NCBI GenBank assembly: GCA_016931435.1
Contig: JAFGET010000034.1
Location: 1 to 11,045, forward strand
Direction of reading: 5' to 3'
Length of the DNA stretch: 11,045 nucleotides
From: Candidatus Omnitrophota bacterium
GTDB lineage: Bacteria; Omnitrophota; Gorgyraeia; Gygaellales; Profunditerraquicolaceae
Shown here: positions 6,370 through 11,045 of the stretch, in pieces
Layout: each line of letters begins with the position of its first letter
Numbering within the stretch: the stretch's first letter is position 1
The notes under the pieces: model-generated
Database searches by the model: none
Told to the model about the DNA's origin: nothing
The model's input: the letters and a program-made list of their open reading frames with translations, nothing else
Translations under genes and position numbers: made by a program

Positions 6370-6448
6370 ATATTAGCAGTTTTTTTCGGAACCGCAAAGC
6401 TAGATATGCAATACAGATACGCATAATATGCTTTTGCGGATTTTTTTT
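6370..6448 (+). promoter_or_regulatory. Attenuator-like terminator/antiterminator in the csp leader
   Basis: CCGCAAAGC (6392-6400) pairs with GCTTTTGCGG (6430-6439, one bulged T), with further pairing ATATGC/GCATAATAT inside, and is followed by A and eight T residues (6441-6448). This has the form of an intrinsic terminator located before the ribosome binding site. An alternative hairpin pairs ATATTAGC (6370-6377) with GCTAGATAT (6399-6407, one bulged G) and uses the last bases of the terminator's left arm and its inner ATAT. The two folds therefore exclude each other in part. The Shine-Dalgarno sequence GGGAGG (6455-6460) follows, an unusually long 14 bases before the ATG. Confidence 0.65.
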
Positions 6449-6474
6449 GGCTAAGGGAGGTGAAAAAGTAACAA

Positions 6475-6675
6475 ATGGCTAAAGGTAAAGTAAAGTGGTT
6501 CAGCAATCAAAAGGGCTATGGCTTTATTACGGCTGAAGATGGTAAAGATGTATTCGTGCATCATACCGGAATCAAGGGTGAAGGCTATAAAACCTTAGAG
6601 GAAGGACAGGAAGTCGAATTTGAGGTGACCCAGGGACCTAAAGGGGCACAGGCGATAAACGTCTCAAAAGTTTAA
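6475..6675 (+). CDS. csp: CspA-family cold-shock RNA chaperone
   Basis: This 66-residue single cold-shock domain (five-stranded OB fold) binds single-stranded RNA or DNA and melts RNA secondary structure in the cytoplasm. RNP1 is KGYGFIT (13-19) and RNP2 is VFVHH (26-30). The N-terminus MAKGKVKWF is typical and the length is exactly that of the family. A stop codon in frame 2 codons upstream rules out an earlier start. The gene stands alone between its own promoter with a long structured leader and a strong terminator. Proteins of this family can act as transcription antiterminators, so autoregulation through the leader hairpins is plausible but inferred. Which CspA-E paralogue it corresponds to cannot be told. 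Confidence 0.97.
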   Translation: MAKGKVKWFSNQKGYGFITAEDGKDVFVHHTGIKGEGYKTLEEGQEVEFEVTQGPKGAQAINVSKV

Positions 6676-6693
6676 CTCTAAGACCCTACATAT

Positions 6694-6727
6694 AAAAAAC
6701 CCGCTCTGATCAATCAGCGGGTTTTTT
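6694..6727. terminator. Bidirectional intrinsic terminator between csp and the histidine kinase
   Basis: AAAAAACCCGCT (6694-6705) pairs with AGCGGGTTTTTT (6716-6727) over 12 bases with a 10-base loop. Both strands end in a run of six T residues. It lies 18 bases after the csp stop codon and 19 bases after the kinase stop codon, so it serves both convergent units. Confidence 0.92.
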
Positions 6728-6746
6728 ATTTATATCCCAGCTATGT

Positions 6747-8624
6747 TTAAGGGGTTTTTTGTCCGACAGGCAATTCTATCTTAAAAGAAGTCCCTTCGCC
6801 TTCGATACTGTCGACTTCGATCTTGCCTTGGTGAGACTTGATTATCTTATAGACTATAGAAAGCCCGAGCCCGGTGCCTTCACCGATCTTTTTGGTGGTA
6901 AAATAAGGCTCAAATATCTTGCTTAGGTTATCTTTAGCGATACCCATTCCGTTATCGCGGATATAAAGGACGACGCTCTCTTTATCCGCCAGGTATTCGG
7001 TCTTTATCGAGATCTCCCCGCCTTCCCTATTGTGTTTTTTCTGTATCGCCCAGATGGCGTTATTTATAATATCAAAGACGACCTGCTGCAGGAGCTGGAC
7101 GTCGCCTAGGACCGCAGGCAGCCCTTCCTGCAATTCTTTTACAATTTTGATGTTACGCAAGCGCAACTCATATTCGATCAAAGTGATGACCTGGTTTATG
7201 GCGTGATTCAAGGAAACCGCGGTAAATACGCCGTTTGAGGCGTGGGAAAATTCCAATAATGCCTGGGTTATCTTTTTACAGCGCTCGGCGGACTTCTCGA
7301 CCACTTCTAAAATATCCTTGAATTCTTCGAACTTGAATTCCGTCTTCTGTTGAGCAAACATCCTTACCAACTGGACGTTATTTAAAACCCCGGTCAGGGG
7401 ATTATTTATTTCATGAGCTACTCCCCCCGCTAAAAGCCCCAACGAAGCCATTTTTGAAGACTGCGCCAGCTGAAGTTGAGCATCCTGCAATTTTTTATTA
7501 GTTTCGCCCAGCTCTATGTTGATCAGTCGCAGGTAATTTGATTTATCTTCCAGGTCTTTAATGAATTTTTTGATGCTCCTCATGTCCCTGATGATGCCTA
7601 CCGCCCCCAGTAATCTGCCTGTCTTATTCCTCAATACGGAAGCGGTAAAACTTACCGGGACAGCCTGGCCATCGCTAGAGAGGCAATTCATCTCGCCGTT
7701 CTCATACTTGCAATCTTTTATCAATCTATTAAGACCCTCGCGGCTAAAGAGGTCTTTCTCTAAAAAAATACTTTCGATCGGCCTTCCTATAAGCTCTACG
7801 TTTTCACACTTCAATAATCTCTTTGCCGCGGGGTTTACCAGGATGATCCTGCCTTCGGGGTTAAAAACTACTAAGGCATCCAGCATGGTATTGATCACGG
7901 TATCTGCGGCAACCGCAGGATCGATACGGTAAATCTCGTAATGCGTGATAAGAAAGATAGTGTATATGCCGATAAAAATAAAACTCGAGGGATAATAAGA
8001 AATGCCGTAATTAGTCAAAAAATCCAATGCCGCCAGATAACCGATCCACACAGCAATAAGCATAGAGCGTATCAGCCTCTTTTCTTCGGCAGGTATATTT
8101 TTATCTTTAAACTTAAGGAAATACTGCCGCAGGGCAACCAGGGTGACAAAGATCAAAAAAACAACAAAAGCCGGATGTAACTGCCCTGCCCGTGCGGCAT
8201 AACCCCATTTGATCCTGACCGCGCCGCTGATAAAAAGGTCTGTAGGCAAGATCAAAAAGAAAAAGGCCGTCATCGCCATGACAAACCATAAAAATCTTCT
8301 GTTTGTGGGCACCTTCAGGAAGGCAAAAGTAGAATAATAAATAGTGGCCGGAAGAAAAACGATACCGGCGTAGCAAGCCCTGCCCCAGAAGGATTCAATG
8401 ACCCCGTTTACGATACAAAGCGTGATCCCCTGGATAAACAGCCACCAGGATACTGCCAAGGCATATAAAAAAAGGCTCAGGTGCAACCTTGACTTAAAGG
8501 CGACTTCGACTTTGGCAAGCACGACTTTTAAGCCGAAACCTAATACCGACAAGCTTACGAGAAAAAAAGGTATGGCATGCGGATTAAAACTGTAATTAGA
8601 TATAAGAAAAACCTGTCTTAACAC
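6747..8624 (-). CDS. 7TM-PAS sensor histidine kinase
   Basis: This 625-residue membrane kinase of a two-component system has about seven hydrophobic segments in residues 14-230, of the 7TM N-terminal sensor type. A PAS domain follows (about 240-350, NTMLDALVVFNPEGRIILVNPAA...). A short coiled-coil linker (355-390) leads to the kinase core: H-box GGVAHEINNPL with phospho-acceptor H404, N-box DIINNAIWAI (N521, N522), G1 DNGMGI (557-562), F-box FEPYFTT (571-577) and G2 GEGTGLGLSI (581-590). The core is of the NtrB-like HPK4 type. The start is GTG at 8624, preceded by AAAGGAG. No response regulator or receiver domain is present, so its partner lies elsewhere. It is the last gene of the unit starting with the nucleotidyltransferase and lies 56 bases after marC. 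The signal is unknown. Confidence 0.95.
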   Translation of the reverse strand: MLRQVFLISNYSFNPHAIPFFLVSLSVLGFGLKVVLAKVEVAFKSRLHLSLFLYALAVSWWLFIQGITLCIVNGVIESFWGRACYAGIVFLPATIYYSTFAFLKVPTNRRFLWFVMAMTAFFFLILPTDLFISGAVRIKWGYAARAGQLHPAFVVFLIFVTLVALRQYFLKFKDKNIPAEEKRLIRSMLIAVWIGYLAALDFLTNYGISYYPSSFIFIGIYTIFLITHYEIYRIDPAVAADTVINTMLDALVVFNPEGRIILVNPAAKRLLKCENVELIGRPIESIFLEKDLFSREGLNRLIKDCKYENGEMNCLSSDGQAVPVSFTASVLRNKTGRLLGAVGIIRDMRSIKKFIKDLEDKSNYLRLINIELGETNKKLQDAQLQLAQSSKMASLGLLAGGVAHEINNPLTGVLNNVQLVRMFAQQKTEFKFEEFKDILEVVEKSAERCKKITQALLEFSHASNGVFTAVSLNHAINQVITLIEYELRLRNIKIVKELQEGLPAVLGDVQLLQQVVFDIINNAIWAIQKKHNREGGEISIKTEYLADKESVVLYIRDNGMGIAKDNLSKIFEPYFTTKKIGEGTGLGLSIVYKIIKSHQGKIEVDSIEGEGTSFKIELPVGQKTP

Positions 8625-8629
8625 ACTGT

Positions 8630-8636
8630 CTCCTTT
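8630..8636 (-). promoter_or_regulatory. Ribosome binding site supporting the GTG start of the kinase
   Basis: AAAGGAG on the minus strand is followed by 5 bases and GTG at 8624. This is a standard spacing, and no in-frame ATG near the first membrane segment competes with it. Confidence 0.7.
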
Positions 8637-8680
8637 ACTAAACTATGCTGTCAAAAACACAGATCCAGAGCCTAAGGTCA

Positions 8681-9283
8681 TCACTTAAAATAGTGAGCCA
8701 GCCCCTGCATAAGAAGCCTGATGCCTATAGCCGCAAGGAATAAAGAAAGTACTTTTGATAAAACAAGGCAAACCGTCTGGCCGAAAAAACGATAGATCCA
8801 GTCAATAAAACGGAGCAAGACCCAAGCTACTGACAGGACAATGACAATGGATCCGGCGGCTGTCAAAAATCCGTGTTCTGAAAAAATAACAAAAACAGCC
8901 ATCATCGCCCCGGGCCCGGCAAGTATAGGACAGGCTATAGGGACCGCCCCGATATTGCGCGCGCCTTCTTTATCCGAGCCGAGCACGCTTTTTACAAGAG
9001 CGCCGTAAACCAAATGGTCTATGGCAATGATCAACAGAAGAAGGCCGCCTGCGGCCATCAAATCATGCAGCTGTATCTGAAAAAAATAAGAAAGGATCCA
9101 TTTACCTGCAAAGATAAAAAAAAGAAGGATCGCAAAGGAAGTAAAAATAGCGGTCTTAAAAGCCTGCTTCCTTGCCTGCGGCGGCATTTTATCGGTAAGC
9201 TGCAAAAAAATGGGGATACTACCGATGGGGTTGACAATGGCAAAAAGTATAAGTGTTGACTGCAGCAATATGGCCCAATCCAT
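8681..9283 (-). CDS. MarC family (UPF0056) integral membrane protein
   Basis: This 200-residue inner-membrane protein has about six hydrophobic segments. The family signature NPIGSIPIFL is at 18-27, and the second half carries PIACPILAGPGAM (115-127). Family members are about 190-215 residues. MarC proteins lack a firmly established biochemical role, and the old link to multiple antibiotic resistance was withdrawn for E. coli MarC. The frame extends to a TTG at 9313, but ATG at 9283 is preferred because it gives the family N-terminus MDWAILLQ and has GAGAGGG just upstream, although the spacing is short. It lies 45 bases after the VTT gene and 56 bases before the kinase, consistent with one transcript. 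Confidence 0.9.
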   Translation of the reverse strand: MDWAILLQSTLILFAIVNPIGSIPIFLQLTDKMPPQARKQAFKTAIFTSFAILLFFIFAGKWILSYFFQIQLHDLMAAGGLLLLIIAIDHLVYGALVKSVLGSDKEGARNIGAVPIACPILAGPGAMMAVFVIFSEHGFLTAAGSIVIVLSVAWVLLRFIDWIYRFFGQTVCLVLSKVLSLFLAAIGIRLLMQGLAHYFK

Positions 9284-9328
9284 AGACCCTCTCTTTTGTC
9301 CCCTAAGGCTCAAAACCTCTTACTACGT

Positions 9329-10072
9329 TCATTTAAGGACCACTCTCCTTTGCGCTAAAACTTTGCGCGAAAGATGAGCCATATAAAAAGAAGCCCAGCC
9401 CATAGCCAATAATCCGATAAAAAGCAATAGCTTCGAAAGTGCGGGATAATCCGCGGGCGCTTTCTGAAGATAAGCATATTTAAGGATATACCCAAAATAA
9501 ACGCAGACAAATGTCGTTGGTAACCTTCCGATAAAAGAAGCCAGGACATAATCTTTAAAACGCATCTTTGTGATGCCGCAGATATAATTGAGCAGCATGC
9601 TGCTTACGACCGGGACATTCCTTAAGATGATCAACATCTTCCACCCGTCTTTCTCAATGATATTATCTACGGCCTTTAACCTCTCGTTTTTCTCTATCTT
9701 TTTTATGACGCTTTCCCTGAATAAATACCGCGCCAGGAGGAATTTAACCGACATGGATATCGTCGAAGCGAAAGTAACGATAACCACGCCCCATGCCAGG
9801 CCGAATAAAGTCCCGGCAAAGACATTAAGCACGACTGCCGGCACCAAAACCCCGGAGATCAAAACATAACATAGGCTATATAACACCGGGGCCCATAGGC
9901 CCGCGTGCGAGATCCTGTCCAAAACCGCGGTTACGGCCGAGTTTCTTTGAAAAAACCTGGAGGTGATAAAAACTATGCCTATGAATAAAACTAGGCCCGC
10001 CAGTTTCCAGGCGAAGTTATCTTTTCCGAAGAAATCTTCGTCAGAAGTATTTTTTATCTTTTGACTTGGCAT
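9329..10072 (-). CDS. VTT domain (TVP38/TMEM64, DedA-like) membrane protein
   Basis: This 247-residue inner-membrane protein has a VTT core at about residues 60-200. The signature includes FAGTLFGLAWG (85-95), ILRNVPVVSS (169-178) and the stretch NYICGITKMRFKDY (182-195) leading to FIGRLPTTF (200-208). VTT and DedA proteins are linked to lipid scramblase or undecaprenyl-phosphate transport and proton-dependent membrane homeostasis; which applies here is unknown. The longer frame to 10132 would overlap the preceding gene by 92 bases. The ATG at 10072 cuts this to 32 bases and leaves a short charged N-terminal tail before the first membrane helix. Its Shine-Dalgarno sequence is weak, so translation is probably coupled to the upstream gene. 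Confidence 0.88.
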   Translation of the reverse strand: MPSQKIKNTSDEDFFGKDNFAWKLAGLVLFIGIVFITSRFFQRNSAVTAVLDRISHAGLWAPVLYSLCYVLISGVLVPAVVLNVFAGTLFGLAWGVVIVTFASTISMSVKFLLARYLFRESVIKKIEKNERLKAVDNIIEKDGWKMLIILRNVPVVSSMLLNYICGITKMRFKDYVLASFIGRLPTTFVCVYFGYILKYAYLQKAPADYPALSKLLLFIGLLAMGWASFYMAHLSRKVLAQRRVVLK

Positions 10073-10844
10073 ATTGCTGTTTGATCTTCTGAAAATGCGC
10101 CTTAGCAAATTCGTAATCGCTGCCTCTGTCAATATCCACTCCCATCTCCGCGAAAGGGGAAATGAAGATCTTGAGAGCCGTAGATAATCTTTTAGAAAGG
10201 GCCTCTTCTACGCCTGAAATGCCTTCATTCTCATAGTTTATGTGTTCCAATATCTTCTGTGGCTCCTTGCGATATCCGCGAAGTAACCTCAAGTCATTAA
10301 ATACCTTCAGCAATTTAGAGAACTTCTTTACATAATAGATGTTGGAACCGGTATATTCTTTACCGCAGACATGAAAATAGCTGCGGTTCTCGATAGGGTA
10401 ACCGTTCCTGGCGATAGTCTCTTTTTGGACATAATGCAAGGCTATGCCGGGATCTGATTCGGCGATCGTCTTGAGCGTTGCGTTGATTACGCCGGTGGTC
10501 AAAAATGCGGCGTCACAGAACGAGATCAGGTATCCGTTATGCGCACGGGCAAACTTATAGGTCGAGGCCTTGATATAAAAAACAGCATAGAAGAGGTTCT
10601 GCATGAATGAAGCCTGCTCCGGCAGCAATCTGTGCACGTAACGCATAGAGTAAAGCCGGCGTAATTCCTTCGGGCCGATGATGATAATATTATCTATATA
10701 GTCGCTCCTTGAAAAAGCTTCTATGACCCAGCTGACCGTAGGCTTTCCCAGAAGAGGCAGCATCGCCTTCTTTTTATACCCGTAGCTTTCACACCAGGCG
10801 CCGTCTTTACCGCCGGCTAAAATGATAAGATTGAATTTCTTCAT
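10041..10844 (-). CDS. MobA/IspD-like nucleotidyltransferase (NTP transferase domain)
   Basis: This 267-residue GT-A-fold enzyme is predicted to transfer a nucleotidyl group to a phosphorylated acceptor. The nucleotide loop is LAGGKDG (9-15), longer and less canonical than LAGGxGxR, followed by KKAMLPLLGKP (25-35). The metal-binding aspartate is probably D111 in ISFCDAAFL, where SDxP is more usual. A second acidic site is VDIDRGSDYEFA (236-247), the typical C-terminal signature. No left-handed beta-helix follows, so it is not GlmU-like at its C-terminus. The substrate is unknown. The ATG at 10844 has AGAAGGA 7 bases upstream and a promoter 41 bases upstream, so it is first in the unit with the VTT, MarC and kinase genes. 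The partner genes point to envelope lipid or polysaccharide work, which is inference. Confidence 0.82.
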   Translation of the reverse strand: MKKFNLIILAGGKDGAWCESYGYKKKAMLPLLGKPTVSWVIEAFSRSDYIDNIIIIGPKELRRLYSMRYVHRLLPEQASFMQNLFYAVFYIKASTYKFARAHNGYLISFCDAAFLTTGVINATLKTIAESDPGIALHYVQKETIARNGYPIENRSYFHVCGKEYTGSNIYYVKKFSKLLKVFNDLRLLRGYRKEPQKILEHINYENEGISGVEEALSKRLSTALKIFISPFAEMGVDIDRGSDYEFAKAHFQKIKQQYAKSKDKKYF

Positions 10845-10884
10845 GAAGCAATCCTTCTGCGATTATCTTCTTTATTTTTATTAT

Positions 10885-10913
10885 ATTATATCCTTTTTAT
10901 TCAAAAATAGCAA
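10885..10913 (-). promoter_or_regulatory. Promoter of the nucleotidyltransferase-kinase unit
   Basis: On the minus strand TTGCTA (10913-10908), a 17-base spacer and a perfect TATAAT (10890-10885) are present. Transcription would start near 10878, giving a leader of about 34 bases. It begins at the tail of the upstream terminator. No comparable promoter was seen before the VTT, MarC or kinase genes. Confidence 0.75.
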
Positions 10914-10959
10914 AGAAAATGGATGTTCCTATTTTCCTTTCCTGAAAAAAGGAACATCC
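10911..10959 (-). terminator. Terminator of the right-edge gene
   Basis: On the minus strand GGATGTTCCT (10959-10950) pairs with AGGAACATCC (10930-10921), with partial TTTTC/GAAAA pairing inside the loop. The T-rich tail ATTTTCTTTG (10920-10911) follows. The stem starts 13 bases after the stop codon of the partial gene. Confidence 0.7.
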
Positions 10960-10972
10960 TCATACGTTACCT

Positions 10973-11045
10973 TTACGATCTTTTATATACCCCGATTAGT
11001 TCGGCGCGCCCTAATATGTGCTGCGACATCGCCTTTTCCAATTCG
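10973..11045 (-). CDS. C-terminal end of an unidentified protein
   Basis: An open minus-strand frame enters from the right edge and ends with TAA at 10975-10973. It encodes 23 residues, ELEKAMSQHILGRAELIGVY followed by KRS. A terminator directly follows, which supports a real gene end, and the frame's amphipathic sequence looks natural. The stretch is too short to assign a family. Confidence 0.55.
   Translation of the reverse strand, partial: ELEKAMSQHILGRAELIGVYKRS

Noticed and set aside
6276..6506. Minus-strand open frame of 76 codons over the csp leader
   Set aside because: It is antisense to the csp promoter, leader and first codons and shows no domain or ribosome binding site.
8640..8680. 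A separate promoter for the histidine kinase, from TTGACA upstream of it
   Set aside because: No -10-like hexamer lies 16-18 bases downstream of that TTGACA.
9284..9313. TTG at 9313 as the MarC start
   Set aside because: It adds a charged 10-residue tail foreign to the family, while ATG at 9283 gives the normal N-terminus.
1..11045. CRISPR array, tRNA, rRNA or insertion sequence
   Set aside because: No regularly spaced repeats, cloverleaf-like segments, rRNA motifs or transposase frames were seen on either strand.

Overview
The window is about 11 kb of bacterial chromosome, dense with genes and read mostly on the minus strand. No mobile element, CRISPR array, tRNA or rRNA was recognised. 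The mix of gene families (a class II lysyl-tRNA synthetase, an M48 protease, a DsbD-like redox protein fused to DUF1573, a 7TM-PAS histidine kinase, MarC and VTT membrane proteins), the moderate GC content, and sigma70-type TTGACA/TATAAT promoters suggest an uncultivated Gram-negative-type lineage. Candidatus Omnitrophota or a relative in the PVC or Elusimicrobia area is my guess from the gene mix alone, and I cannot confirm it.

Layout, left to right. Positions 1-1353 (-) hold most of lysS, cut by the window edge inside motif 3. Its promoter is a perfect consensus placed so close to the ATG that the mRNA should be leaderless. Positions 1354-1693 carry no gene. They hold a run of hairpins, two of which show the hexamer CCTCCT in the loop, and then the htpX terminator. 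A minus-strand gene group follows, listed here in transcription order: a zinc alcohol dehydrogenase (6233-5202), a structured 200-base gap, an LsrF-like class I aldolase (4988-4200), a thioredoxin/DsbD-like/DUF1573 fusion (4203-2662), and htpX with an inserted EF-hand (2659-1694). The last three are coupled by an ATGA overlap and a 2-base gap. The gap before the aldolase folds into a three-way junction that ends just before the ribosome binding site.

Positions 6234-6474 form a divergent promoter region. The dehydrogenase promoter points left and, like that of lysS, predicts a leaderless message. The cold-shock gene csp (6475-6675, +) points right, with a leader of about 133 bases that contains an intrinsic terminator and a competing hairpin. 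A strong bidirectional terminator (6694-6727) separates csp from a second minus-strand group. That group is transcribed from a promoter at 10885-10913: a MobA/IspD-like nucleotidyltransferase, a VTT/TVP38 membrane protein, a MarC family protein, and a 7TM-PAS sensor histidine kinase with no response regulator in view. The last 73 bases are the end of another minus-strand gene with its terminator.

Functionally, one operon joins sugar-type carbon chemistry (dehydrogenase, aldolase) with envelope redox and protein quality control (DsbD-like fusion, HtpX). The other joins a nucleotidyltransferase with membrane proteins and a sensor. The least explained parts are the non-coding ones: the hairpin array at 1410-1633, the three-way junction at 5007-5142, and the attenuator-like leader of csp.
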